Positions 48,001-60,300 of a stretch of 64,000 bases of DNA are shown one piece after another; within the stretch, counting starts at the first letter, position 1, and each line of letters begins with the position of its first letter. The position numbers and the translations under genes are program-made. The notes under the pieces are model-generated. The model made no database searches. It was not told where the DNA came from and saw only the letters and a list, made by a program, of their open reading frames with translations. Origin of the DNA: Cladorrhinum sp. PSN259 (taxonomy: Eukaryota > Ascomycota > Sordariomycetes > Sordariales > Podosporaceae). The stretch covers positions 389,369-453,368 of the forward strand of contig MU867089.1 of NCBI GenBank assembly GCA_033725935.1, in the 5' to 3' direction.

Positions 48001-49120
48001 TCCGGTGAGCGACGAACCCAAAGTACTTCAAAGAGTTGATCTGGAGGGCAACGAAGCAGCGGTCAGTGCGGCCGTCGTGTCGTTCGCGAGTCAAGATGGA
48101 GAGAGCTTCTTGATTGTCGGTACTGGCAAAGACATGGTTCTCAACCCTCGACAATACAGTGAAGGCTATATCCACGTCTACCGCTTCCATGATGATGGAA
48201 GAGACTTGGAATTTATTCACAAAACCAAGATTGAGGAACCGCCAATGGCACTTATCCCATTCAAGGGTCGTCTCCTTGCCGGTATCGGCAAGACACTTCG
48301 AATTTATGACCTTGGCCTTAAGCAGCTGCTCAGGAAATCGCAGGCAGAGATCTCACCGCACCTGATTGTCTCCCTGCAAACTCAAGGGAACAGAATACTT
48401 GTCGGAGACGTACAAGAGGGCGTCACCTACGTTGTCTATAAGCAAGAAAGCAACAAGTTGCTTCCCTTTGCGGATGACATAATCAAACGGTGGACGACAT
48501 GTCTAACGATGGTTGACTATGAATCTGTTGCTGGAGGCGACAAATTCGGCAATATTTGGATTCTTCGTGCACCTGAAAGAGCTAGTCAGGAGAGTGACGA
48601 ACCCGGTTCTGAGATCCAACTAGTCCACGCGAGAAGCTACCTTCACGGAGCCCCTGCTAGGGCTAATTGCATGGCGCATTTCTACACGCAAGATTTGCCG
48701 ACATCCATCGTGAAGACTAACCTGGTGGTTGGTGGCCAGGATGTGCTTGTATGGAGCGGCATTCAGGGAACGGTTGGTGTGTTGATTCCCTTCGTCAGTC
48801 GGGAGGACGTGGATTTCTTCCAGAGCTTGGAGAGCCACTTGCGGGCAGAGGATCCTCCGCTTGCTGGCAGGGATCATTTGATTTACCGGGGCTATTATGT
48901 CCCCGCGAAGGGGGTCATTGATGGTGATTTATGCGAGAGATTCACTTTGTTGCCGAATGATAAGAAGCAAATGATTGCGGGCGAATTGGATCGGAGTGTG
49001 AGGGAGATTGAGAGGAAGATTTCGGTGAGTACCTAGCCCCAACCGTTTCTGACTGGCTTTTATATATCATAGGTTGCTAACGATACGAAATAGGATATCC
49101 GGACTCGCTCTGCCTTCTAA
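45073..49120 (+). CDS. RSE1: Splicing factor 3B subunit 3 (Rse1/SF3b130/SAP130)
   Basis: A component of the SF3b complex of U2 snRNP, needed for branch-site recognition. Four exons, 45073-45316, 45461-47537, 47734-49024 and 49094-49120, give 1,212 residues, almost identical to the metazoan length. The N-terminus MFMYSLTIQPPTTISQALLG, the strand pattern DYIIIATDSGRIAIVEYLPK, and FGKSGARRVVPGQYLAADPK are highly characteristic. Beta-propeller A/B (MMS1-type) fills the first two-thirds, and the CPSF_A domain the last third, with IVGTGKDMVLNPRQYSEGYI, GDKFGNIWILRAPE and the terminal IERKISDIRTRSAF. The last coding exon is 27 nt. All junctions keep frame. A start at 45073 has CACCATGG context. Confidence 0.97.
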
Positions 49121-49780
49121 GCATGCTGGCAAACGGGTGATTTGACTATCAGAGAGAGGGGTGGGAAAGTATAAATACTCTTGTAATCAATCTACATTCA
49201 GAACAGCTGACGGGGCAAGGAGGGTGGCGCTCAAAAGGGACGGTTGATGGTTCTGGATCCAAGCGTTTCCAAGTTTAACAAGACGAGAAGGTGGGGATAA
49301 GAAAAGCTTCTCTGCTAATGTATACACTATCTAAAAATTGCAGACATACTTCTGTTCTTCATTTATGTTCTTTTCTGGCATGGATTCAATGCCGTATAAC
49401 TTGCAGTTTAGATGCCATCGGTACATATATACCTAGCTCGTCTCTAGGTTGCAGTCCTGGAATAGGTTGATCTCTATTTCATCCTGCGACCTGTTTCTTG
49501 GTACCGGATACACATATTCTACTGGTTTAATATCTAATTATTTCACGAGATGTCTTCCACACTTGAAATAAATTTTGTACTGTCCGTATATACTGATGAA
49601 ACGATATCAATGAGGAATGAACGACCGAATTTCCTTTCCTTTCCTCCTTAACGCGCGTATATGTATTACCTTCCATGCTTCCCGCCCAACGCATTTCCTT
49701 CCATCCAACTCTGGTTACCTTTTATCATACAAAAACCCTTCTTATCTCTCACCCTTACTCCCCCTTTCCATCTATTTTTC
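49121..49780. other. Convergent intergenic region RSE1 / LysM gene
   Basis: A/T-rich sequence with CT-rich stretches toward the end; both flanking genes end here. Probably 3' UTRs. Nothing else is seen. Confidence 0.55.
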
Positions 49781-50695
49781 TCATCCTAACCCAAAGAACC
49801 AACCCCCCTTTACCTTTTCACCTCCGTTTTCCTTCGAAAGTTTCTTCTTCTTCTTCCCCTCCAAAGGATTCCCCTTCTCCCACTCCTCGTCCTCGTGATA
49901 CCTACTGCAAGCCTCCTCGAGATCGTACCCGGAACCTTGCAAGTACGTGACGGCCACGTCGTAATCGCTTTCTTTGCACTTGACCATAAACTTTCTTATC
50001 TTTGTTTTTCGAAGCAACTCTGCTTCTGATTCTATCGGTTGGGGCGAATGTGATGTTTGGGTTCCATATCCTGGTGGTATCAGGATAGTGGAACGGGCGA
50101 ATAAGAGGTGGTCGGAGGGGAGGTTATTGTGCTTGCGAAGGAGAGGAGGTGGGATGTTGTAGAGGAGGGAGAGGGAGGAGATGGAGTCTGTTGGGAGAAG
50201 GAAGTGGACTATTGATTCGCAGGAAGAGGAGGAGGAGGAGGAGGAGCTTTTAAGGTCTTGGATGGGAGGGGCGGCTGATGAAAGGGTGTATGGGGGTGGT
50301 GAGGTTGTGACAGACGGAGGAGGGGAGTAAGGTGGTGGTGATGTGAGCCGGGATCGGGAGGCGGATGATGATGATGCGGAGGAGGAGATACGGCCGGATG
50401 TTTGGCAGTAGGGACAGTAGGTTAGAAAGCGGGGGGTTTTCTAATAATGTATTAGTGATGGTGAGGTTGAGGTGGAGATGGGTGAAGGAGTGTATGTATG
50501 TACATCTATGCAGTCACCGCAGATGATGCGTGAACAGCAATCTAGTGTCCTGTCAGATACGGGCTTCTCGGATGTCGAGGAGATGCGTGGGGCAGTATTC
50601 GAGAGAAGGGTCGCGCATGTACAACATGCTGTCACGTCTGATGAAATTGGGGGTGGTAGTGATGAATAATAAGACTTCTCTTGCGAGTTGTCCAT
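49781..50695 (-). CDS. Intracellular zinc-finger plus LysM-domain protein
   Basis: Two exons, 50695-50504 and 50440-49781 (63-nt intron), give 283 residues. There is no signal peptide, so it differs from secreted LysM effectors. A Cys cluster at the N-terminus, C24-x-x-C27, C53/C54, C59-x-x-C62 and C73-x-x-C76 (ICGDC ... YCPYCQ), resembles a small RING- or ribbon-like zinc finger, and the intron cuts between its last two knuckles. A Ser/Pro-rich linker leads to a LysM-like fold at about 140-190 (VHFLLPTDSISSLSLLYNIP ... STILIPPG). A C-terminal helical block with DYDVAVTYLQGSGYDLEEAC resembles a UBA-like bundle, and then a Lys-rich tail follows. This domain order recurs in filamentous fungi as far as I recall. 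Its role is unknown. Confidence 0.85.
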
Positions 50696-51768
50696 TGTGG
50701 GTATGTGATGATAAGTTCAAAGAATCACAATGATCAAGTAATTTTGATGGATAACATATCGAGGACACGGCACGGCACAGAACAGGTAGCATAAGCATAG
50801 CATTTGGTGGCGGTTTGACGTCTTTGGTTTTGGTCGTGGGGGGCAACTCTCTCAAGGTTTCCGTGGAGGGGCGGTGTTGGTTTGTAAGACCTATCGATAA
50901 GGTTTGGAGGTAGCCCCGCGTTCCATCGGATACCTTCCAGAAGGAGCAGAGACAGAAGAGGGACTTGAAGAGAAGAGACGGAATCTTGGTAGACAAGTTC
51001 TCCAGCTCGAACATCACAACAAGGATGTGTCATTTTCCCGCATGGGATCTCGGAGCAACTGGATGTCGACACCGCTACTATTCGGGCCATTATAAACCGT
51101 TCAGCCACCCCCGAAAACAGGAACATTGCAAGGTCGCATCGTCTGTGGCCCTCGAGGAAGGATTAGGTATGGGGAGATCGCATAGCTCACGACTCCATGT
51201 GACTGGCTGCCAATCAGCGCTTGTGTTTCGACTGGCTTACCACGGCCTCGGTGTGGAACTACTAGACGCCATCGACGCTTGCTTGAAATGCTGGATGCGG
51301 TGAGATCAACGGCTTGTTGTGGCTTGCGGGGAAAGCGACGAATCACAGCTCGTATCTGCAGTTGTTTGCCCTCGACAGCCCTTCTTGAACTGCGGCTCTT
51401 GTGAGTAATTGCATAATCATTCCCCATTCGTTTAGGTTGACTTCGTGTGGTCACCCTGTTTACCTATCACAATGAGAAAGGGCGGGATGGTTGGGAAGAC
51501 GTGAAAATGGGCCACGGCCTGGAACTGACTGTGCGTGTGTACCCTGGACAACTGGCTCAGGAGGCAGGAAGCGGTTTCGGGTATTTGAGGAAGGGAGCTT
51601 CCGGCTTCGCATAAAAGGGACCCCATGAGGCCATTGGAATCCATTCCACCACCTTACACAGACTACCCCGCCAAGATATACATCCTCGTCTCTCCCTTAA
51701 AACTCCAGGCCATCCCAAGTAAAACTCCGGATACCTTTCCCACGTATCAGCATCAATATCTAAGAGGC
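50696..51768. other. Divergent intergenic region LysM gene / esterase
   Basis: It holds the promoters of two divergent genes. CT-rich leader-like sequence precedes the esterase from about 51.65 kb. Short frames on both strands lack coding character. Confidence 0.55.
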
Positions 51769-52783
51769 ATGGCGGTAAGTTAGCATCAGCGCTACGAGTT
51801 AGTAGAGTCCCTGAGCTTCTTGCTTGGAATACAAAGCTGATAACGATAATGACAACCCCACCACAGGCATCTTATCCTCAGATCGTCCTATTTGGCGACT
51901 CTCTCTTCCAGGGAGTCGTTGGCGTGAATGGCGGCTTCTCCTTCCAGGCCGCTCTTGAAGAACGTGAGTAGACTGTGCGTTGCCCCTTTTAACTACCATG
52001 AGCTAACCCAGCTGCCTCGTACTAGAGGTCCTCCGTCGCTTTGACGTTATCAACCGCGGCCTATCTGGCTACAATACATCAAATGCCCTGAGCGTCTTGC
52101 CGCAGATTTTCCCTCCGGTAGCTCCAGGCGGGCCGAAGCTGGAATATCTTGTATGTTTCGTCCATTGTCAATCTGACAGATTGGGATTGACTGACCTTGC
52201 GTAGTTCATCTTGTTTGGCGCCAATGATGCCTCTGTCACTCTGCCGACCAATCATCAGCACGTCCCTCTGGACAAGTACAAGGCCAATTTGGCCAGAATA
52301 ATCTCTCATCCCAACATCACAACTCACAAGCCCAAGATCTTCTTGATCACACCGCCACCACTGGATCAGATCCGTATCACTCAGCTCGATCTCGCCGCAG
52401 GGCACCCATCAGCGACGAGATATACGAAAATTAGCGCGAAATACTCGGAGGCTGTTCGTCAAGTAGCCGCTGAAAACCCTCATGTGGTGCTTATTGACCT
52501 TTGGAAGGCATTGATGGATGTTGCCATCGCAAAGACGCCAGGCTATGACCCCAACGGCCCACCACTTGGTGACCCAGAAGGTGGCGTCCGAGGATACCTA
52601 GAACACTTGCTTCCAGATGGACTCCACCTAAGCTCAGAATCGTATCGCATCTTCTACGACATTGTAAGGCCACACATTGGGTCCGAATGGGCAGGCACTC
52701 GCGACGAAGACAGGGTTGCCTATGTTCTCCCAGACTGGCGCGTTGCTCCATGGTTGGAAGAGGATGCCCACCTAAAAGGCTAA
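51769..52783 (+). CDS. IAH1: SGNH/GDSL esterase, isoamyl acetate-hydrolysing type
   Basis: A cytosolic SGNH hydrolase resembling yeast Iah1, which cleaves acetate esters. Four exons, 51769-51774, 51867-51963, 52026-52150 and 52205-52783, give 268 residues. Block I is VLFGDSLFQG with the nucleophile Ser14. Block II is RGLSGYNTS, and block III is ILFGANDAS with Asn83. Block V is LLPDGLHLSS with Asp214 and His217, so the catalytic set is complete. The first coding exon has just two codons (ATG GCG), directly followed by GTAAGT. This start was chosen because exon 2 has no ATG before the GDS motif. There is no signal peptide. The substrate is inferred from the family. Confidence 0.9.
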
Positions 52784-54084
52784 AAGGTTTGAGACAACAT
52801 TCTAACTGCACAATATGGTCAGCATCGAGAATAACGCAGAGGGATCTGAAGCTTTACCAGTTCTTCTTACGCAGTAGATTGGGGTCCCAGGTGCTTCTGC
52901 AGCATGGGGTAGAGATGGCATAATTATGACGGCGAATCAGAACCCCGAATTTATCAACATTGCATTGCGAAACCGTAACTGAATGTTGGGAGTTGATTGG
53001 ATGGACCAATATCTGTTCCTGCAGTGTGTGCCGTGCACAAGTGTGTGGCCGAGTGTTTCGTTTCAAGTGTCCCGTCCCCCCAAAGGTTCCAAAGTTGCTG
53101 AAGATGAATGATACGAGTCCCCCCACACGGGCCCCGGCGACCCCTCTCAGGGACCACACCCCTACGGCAGAGTGGGAAACAGCTTAGTCATAGCAAATTC
53201 ACAGCGTCTCCCGCCTGCAAGCAGCCAGTAACCTGGAATCCTGGGATTGTTTGAAGGCAACCCAACCACCACCAACAAACGTCCGGCGATTGGTTCTCCC
53301 CAAATTCCAGTTTCACATGGAATAATTGACTTCCAAATATTCCCGCGGAAACATACACAGACACAAACAGAAGCAATAACACCTTTTCAATCTCGATTTC
53401 GAAGCAGTTGCCTATCCAGACTCGGTGTTTCCTCTCTCTCTCTCCCCCTCTCTTTATCTACCGTTCTAGGCTGCTGCCCGCACACGGACGACGGACGGAC
53501 AGGACTCACGAAATATAAGCAGCAAGCATCTTGTGTCCAAGTATACGGATTGTCGACTGACGGGCTCTCTGGTGTTTCTCTGCATTCTCTGGGACCTCGT
53601 TTCATCGATCGTGTTCTCTTTCCTCTTCCCACCGCGTCGTGTGCCCGATCTTGTCGTCCGAGTTCTCTTCCTTCCCCTCCGGTCGCCCAAACCCAACAAC
53701 ACTCGACGTTGTCGACGTTGGACTAGATATCGTCATCCCGTAGCCCGAACCAATATTCGAGAGTACGAGACTATACGGAACACTCACTGTTGAGAAATCG
53801 GGGGTCTTTGTGGGTGATGCGGGGGGCGGTTGGACCTCGATATTTGACAACAACTCAAGGATCGAGGTCGGAGATAATAAAGTAATACCAACACAGAGAG
53901 GACGATAAGACGGTTTTTCTTTCCATCTGAGGATCGATCCCTTTACGCCTTGATTTGGGCATATATACCATACCTCTCTTTCATTTCATACCTCCTCCCG
54001 TGCCCTTGCGCCTGCGCCTTGTCTCAAAGCCTGCCCTCTCCCCCGACAACGGTAACAATAGAGTGGTCACCTTGTTACGTGGGC
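52784..54084 (+). other. Intergenic: esterase 3' flank and promoter/leader of the next gene
   Basis: From about 53.38 kb the plus strand is C/T-rich, typical of a promoter/5' leader. A 159-codon frame at 53247-53726 is low-complexity and has no family resemblance. No RNA gene is seen. Confidence 0.55.
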
Positions 54085-56041
54085 ATGGAGCCGCCCTTCA
54101 TCGCCACCCGCGAAGAACTCCATGATGTGCAGATGGAGCTGAAGCGCGTTCAAAGCATTCAACAGCAGCACTCTGACAGAATACGCCAGCTTGAGAAACG
54201 TCAAGCTGATGATGCTGCATTGAAATCAGTCTGGAACTCTCCATTTCCCAGCGTTCTCGGAGGGACGCCTCAACACGGTTAGCAACACATATTTATCTAT
54301 TCCATCCTTCGCTATCTGGCTGACCAAGCGCATAGGGCCTGTCCATATGTCGACGGCCGATCTGCTCAGTGACTTCGACGAGCAAGGCCAAAGCATACTG
54401 GGGACGCTTCATCTGGAGGCAGAAGACGAGCCGATACGAAGAGGGGCGGCATCGCGGGCGAATAGCGTTCGATTCGATGAGAGTGCTTTGCACGGGGCGG
54501 GCTTTGGGGGTCATGGCATCCGCCACTCCAATGATTTCGGGCCGATCCGCCCTAGTAGTGGTATGGGAGGCCACCAGATGATGGAGAGGTCATACTCGCA
54601 TAAGTCGGATGGCAGACATAGCTCGGCTGGTCATTCCGTCCACTCGGCGCATTCAGGGGTATCGGGACGAGCCAGCAGTCTTGGCCTCGATACCAACTAC
54701 TCGATCGGTGGCCATGAGGACGACTCGCCTATTGATATTCCGGAGCCACCACCAGGTTTCTATATTCTAGGGTCTGCTCCTTCAATAATTCGGTGTTGGC
54801 TGACGACAAGTTTTACATCGGACGCGCTGCTGTATGCTGTGGTTTGTACCGGATCTCAAAAGTCGACGGTGGAATACTCGCTTCTCAGAGATCTCGACTT
54901 GGCCAACCAGATCCACAGAGATGTGGATGGTGTTCACAGGATCACCCTTCCGGTTTTTCTGGCTGAGGCGCGCGTCACACAATCTAATTCTCGTGCTGGA
55001 AGTCCCATTGGGCATTTGCCGAGCATCACGGCGAGCTTTGAAGTAACAGGCTCGGAACAACAGGAGTCGCCCGAGCTCAAGAGAGCGATCCGTGTGTTTA
55101 TTGGCAGCCACACACTTCGGCTTCACAGTGCCGACCTCTTACTGTCTCAGAACTGCATGACCTTGTATGGAAGAGACCGGGATAAGCTTTCAATCCCATT
55201 TGTGCGTCCAGAAGACGATGCGGTCTTCAAACACTTGACCACTGCCAACATTACCATGGGTAAAACCAAGCTCAACGCTGCTGCTCCGGAATTCGTTGCT
55301 TTTGAGAAGAAAATCAAGAGTCGGGTTCAGCAGCATGTCGAAGAGTCAGAGGTCCAAGAGGCAACAAACCCTTTGACAAACGGTTCCGAGGGAGTGTTGT
55401 CACCCACAGCACAGCCGAGTGAGCCTACTAAAGAACAACCGGCGCCCGTGGTCAGCACCACATCCGAGAGTGGAGCTGAAAGCGAAATGCCAAGCTCGGA
55501 GGTCGCGGTGCCTTCGACGACGGAAGTAGCATCGGGGAAGGAGCCGCAAGGGACAGCGGAGGCTACTCGTCGGGAACCCAACGTGGCTATCAGAACGGCA
55601 TGGCGGACTGGAGCAGGGGCTTTGGGTAATGATCACGGCACGTCTCCGCTGAGTGGGTATCAGCCAGCTACGCGGCCTCGTAGCATGAAGGTTCTCCGGC
55701 CAACAAAGGCTAGCAGCAGCAGTGCATCATCGGCGAGGACTGGCGCTGCATATGAGCCAGCCCCGGGTCCCAGATCTAGCGGAGAGCGGGAAGTTCGTAA
55801 GCAAGGGGTCCAGCCGGCCATCAATAGCTGGGGTATCTCTAAGCGTAGTATGAGCGGCCCTGCCCTGGGGGGGAGCTTTGCGGAACACAAGGTCCAGCCA
55901 ATCACGACAACGAATCATGTCGATGCCGGGAAGAGCGCAACTACACCCTCTGCGGTCCCCCCATCTGTGAATAATCCTTTGGGAGGTGCATCGGCGTTCA
56001 GTTTTCTGAAGCCGAAGACTCCTACTGCGACTGCTGATTAG
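54085..56041 (+). CDS. Uncharacterised protein with possible degenerate retropepsin-like domain
   Basis: Two exons, 54085-54277 and 54336-56041 (58-nt intron with a CTGAC branch point), give 632 residues. I do not recognise a named family. The N-terminus is a coiled coil (ELHDVQMELKRVQSIQQQHS, about 10-50). A His/Ser/Gly-rich stretch follows. A folded region at about 205-370 begins PPPGFYILGSAP and contains YAVVCTGSQKSTVEYSLLRD, RITLPVFLAEARV and LHSADLLLSQNCM, then LSIPF. The order resembles a retropepsin fold, in which the catalytic motif would be DTG but here reads CTGS. The remaining 260 residues are Ser/Thr/Pro/Ala-rich and disordered. The ATG at 54085 is the first in frame. Coding status is strong; the fold call is inference. 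Confidence 0.82.
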
Positions 56042-57269
56042 GGTAGCTATGCTCGGGTTGTCGGGAGCGCTCCCTTCGATTTATGACTGAGTCTGTAACA
56101 GTACCTATGGACTCACTCGCTCTGTCGAAACAAGTGATGGTATTTGCGTCTACACACAACAACCTATGTACAAGGATTAATAATGATTGGAGACTCCGCT
56201 ACGGACGGATGAGACTCGAAGGGTTATTGTTTCATCCCCTGAGTGGTGTAGAAAAGGAAAGGAAGTAAAAGGGAATCAGCGAATGACATAAACTAGTGAA
56301 ACTTTGCAATGACGAGCGCTGGAATTCTTTAACTTGTTTCAGATGCTCGGAATTATGGAGTAAATAATTACAGATGCAACCACAGTGGAGAAGAAAGAAT
56401 AAAGCAAGTAAGAGAGAAACAAAAACAATAAGAATCAAAAGAATTTGTATAACTTTGAGTCTAGCGTCTTGATGATAACAAATGTTTTGCATTTGATGGA
56501 TGCGGTGGTAATAGTACAAGAATAATAACTAGCGAATTATAGCAGAAGTGTACCTAGTTCTAGCAGGTAACTTTGTTTGTCTGTTGTGTGTTTTTGTTCA
56601 AAAGCCAATTCGCCTTACTCCCTCCCTCCTTTCGTCCAGGATACACCAAAAAAAACACAAGTTGTTCTTTAAACAGCAACAAACATGTTGGGTATCTATC
56701 CCTCCCTCCCTCCCTTCCCGCTCCGAAATAAAACAAGAAATGAAAATAGTTCCTCCAGTGAGCTTAGTTTATTGTACACTTTCGTTCTCTTCTCTATTAG
56801 TTCTTTGACTTGTAAATAGGATAGTTGGTTGTGATAGTGATACAAAACTATGTCAAATGATGTGTAAAATATGTTTGAAATAAGATAGATGGTTGTTCGC
56901 TAGATGATGATGATGACTTTGAAATTTTTTGAACAAAAACAAAACATCTGCCAACCGACACAAAACTGTGTTGTTGGTGGGCATCTCATCAATCCGTGAA
57001 AAAGAAAAGAAAAATGTTGTATATAAATGGAGCTTGCGGCAAGAGATCTATTCAAGGATAGCATCAAAAAGAAACCGTCAAACGTTCAAGATTCTGTCGT
57101 CGAAGATGTCATAAAAGGTCGTGAAGTGTGTGTGGACGTGCGTATGTACACTGAAACGGACCAAAAAGGCGGTCCGGAAGTTGCAGCCAGCGGCTGAGGT
57201 GGAATCCATAGGTGTTGGATCTATCGTGGTATGTGCGTGGTTTGTGTGTGATGGCGAGTGAGTGTGCAG

Positions 57270-57309
<40 letters not shown>

Positions 57310-57356
57310 TAACGAGTGATGTTCTAGGCTCTGATGTGTAATGATGCTGGGTGTTT
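56042..57356. other. Convergent intergenic region with TG microsatellite
   Basis: Both neighbours end here. The sequence is A/T-rich with several poly-A/T stretches and a TG repeat near the minus-strand gene's stop. No gene is supported. Confidence 0.6.
57271..57307 (+). repeat. (TG)18 dinucleotide microsatellite
   Basis: Thirty-seven bases of uninterrupted TG repeat, within the probable 3' UTR of the serine-rich membrane protein gene. Confidence 0.95.
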
Positions 57357-60300
57357 CTATTCCTCATGTCCCCAGCCCTGTCGGACGCCAACAACTGCAA
57401 GCGCAACGACGGCACCAATGATGAGCAACCCTACAATGGACATGATGCGGTTGAGATTCCTCCACCACCTGGCGCTGTCGTACCTCTTCTCGTCAGTGAG
57501 TCGCGGTTGGAACCGGGACTCTGGCTTCTTTCCCTGGCTGATTTCTGTTGCCTCGAGTTTGTAAAGATCAGGCAGGGGTAATACAGCGGCAATCATCCAG
57601 GCGAACGGGAAGATGAACCCAAGGCTGAACAAGATGATCTGAACATTCCTCTTGCCCATAATTCCAGTGTCGGCAGACCAGGTCACACTTGGAGGATCCC
57701 ACATGCTGAAACGACTTGCCCTACGGTCTTGGCGCAAGTGTGGAGACCATATGCTTGATGTCTTCTCCCTGAGCGTTCTGAAGACACCATAGTTCTGAGG
57801 GTAACCCTGTTCAATATCCATATCTCCTTGGTCGGAATATGGCCGTTGGGCCACCTGGTCAACCTCTCTTGCGCGCTTTCGGGGGCTGAAGATCGCAGGA
57901 GGAAACTGGTCGTCGATGGGAGACTCCTCGTCGGGGAAGAGACCTGAGCTGCCAGGTCTGCTGCCAGCCTCCGAGATGGTGATGAATGATGGCGACCTTC
58001 CAAGCCAACGTCTCTCTCCGGAGCCGTAGTACACTCTTGCCCAAGCAGGAATGCTCGAGTTAAGACTGTTCGCCCGAGTACGACTTGCCCGGCTCGCCCG
58101 AGAACTGCTTCGCGAGTGCAAACCCCTGCTGGAACCGTTGGAGTTTGTAAACATTGATGACAGTCCCGTGATTGATGGCTTGGAATCTAAATCTGCGATA
58201 CCATCTCCGTGCTCATCATGATCTCGAATCGTGCGCATCTGGGAAGGCCCTCCTCTTGAAGAAGAGGTCGGATAAGACTCGCTACCCGATGTTGTATATA
58301 CCACCACATTTTCATCCGCGAGAGATGATGATATACTCTGCATCTGCCGGCTGTGTCGACTCATCCAGCTGTTACCGCGGCGATGCCCTCCTGCGAACTC
58401 AGAGAGGGGCGAAACAGAACGCGTGGTGACTGGGTCGCTTTCCTCGCTCTCAGACATGACGGTAGAGAGCTGGGAGCTCCATTGATGAGGGTGAGCCTGA
58501 ATCATTGAAACTGGTGGTATGCTTCCCACAGACCTTGACGAGGTGTGCGATCTGTTGTTGTTGCTGTTGTTGTTGTTGTTGTTGTTGTTGCTGCTGCTGC
58601 TGCTGCTGCTGTTGCTGTTATTGTTGTTGTGCAATGCAGGTATGTGGAGGCTTCCCAAAGATCTTGAGGAGCCGTGAGACCTCAAGGAGGGACTGGAGGG
58701 GCCGGCGGGTGATCCTGGGGTTGGTGGAGGCAACCATGGAAAATTATCTGAACTGCTTGAGCTCCCGCTACTTGAGCCACCCCCTCTGGCAACACGGGCA
58801 GTCAATGGACCAAGGTTTATCACCACCGGAGCCACCGTCAAAAAGGATTGCGCAGGGTTTTGGCTGCCAATAATGGACGACACAGTCTTCAAAGAATTGG
58901 CCCGAGACCGAAGGCTTTCCCGGGAGCGCTGCTTGTAGTAACCGAAATTCTCGTTCGACCTTCTCTTGCCTGCTGGTCGTAGGGGGGCTACTTTGAGGCT
59001 TTCCTGCGAGTAGCTCGGGCGTGGCTTGCGGCCGAGCGTGACGAGAGACGAAGATGGCGAGACAGTCACGGATGGTCCGCCATGCACCACGTAATTTTCA
59101 CTTTCGCTGCCGTCGACAGTTTCTGGGGGGCTAGAATTGAGGGAGAACTCGGGAATCGGCGACGGCGGGCTCGTGAAGGAGAATGCGGGGCCGGGTGATG
59201 TGGCGTCTCCCAATACTTCCCAGTTGGAAGGGCCGGGTGAGTTAAAAATGAGACTATCGTTAGACTCTTGGCCAACGGAGCCAGGTCCGTATACCTTGTA
59301 GTTTGTGCTCTCAGATACCGTGTTGATGGTGACTTCCGAGACAACCGATGTCGACGACGGCCTGCGGACAATCGTGCCGGTTTCTGTCTCGTCCTTGCCA
59401 GACGAGGTGGTTTCGGGCACGGGAGAGAGTGGTGGTACAGATGTTTCTGGTTCGACGGCTGGCCTGGCCTTTGAGTGGTCAGGTGTGCTGGGTACTTTCC
59501 GCAGGCCACCGAACATGCGGTAGTTCCAGGGAGATGAGGTGGTAGGATCGTCAACCAGGCGTGCGGTTGAGGAGCTAGCATTCGAGGGTGCAGGAGAGGA
59601 GGAAACCAGATCCGGCACAACGGTACTAAAACCAGTCATGGGCGTGTCAGCACGGCTGTCGGTCCACACATCGATCGATGGGCGTTCATGCGTGCTAAGC
59701 GTGCTCGATCTGACAGATGAATAGGCCGTGGGAGGGGAGTTGAGGCTGAAGCTGGGGCTTTGGCTGGTGGAGATCGCCGAGTCGCGATCATTGTTGCGGG
59801 GGACGATGGCGAAAGTCTTGTCGGGTTGCAAGACGATGATGTTGCGTCGTCGCGACAGGGACCTCGCCTGTCCTGGGGATGGTGATGGAGACTCGGCTGA
59901 GCGTGAGGCGCGCAGGGCTGATGCATTGGTCGTCGTAGTATAAGTCGCAGCTTCAGATGGTGACCTCCTATGGGTGGTGGTTGGACCCCCTTGTCCGAAC
60001 CCTGAGGGGCTGACCAAGGGTTTCATGCCTGAAACCCTTTCTTCCCCGAGTCTCGCCAATGAGAAACCGGAGGCGATTGGAGTAGGTGATGCCGACCCTG
60101 GGGTCGTTGCATGACTCTCATCACCTCTCGGCTGCACGGGCTCAGACGAGCGCCTCCAGTGACCAACATTGCGAATAGTTTGGATGTCGTAATTTGCTGA
60201 AGGTCGTGAATTTCCTGCATCCTCTGCTGGCGGCTCTGGGCGCGCAGAGGCTTGGCTGGGCGCGCGCTCTTCGGGATCTATCCGCGGCGGAGTATATGGG

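Noticed and set aside
53247..53726. 159-codon plus-strand frame before the gene at 54085
   Set aside because: It is C/T-rich low-complexity leader sequence, overlapped by frames in the other phases and on the other strand.
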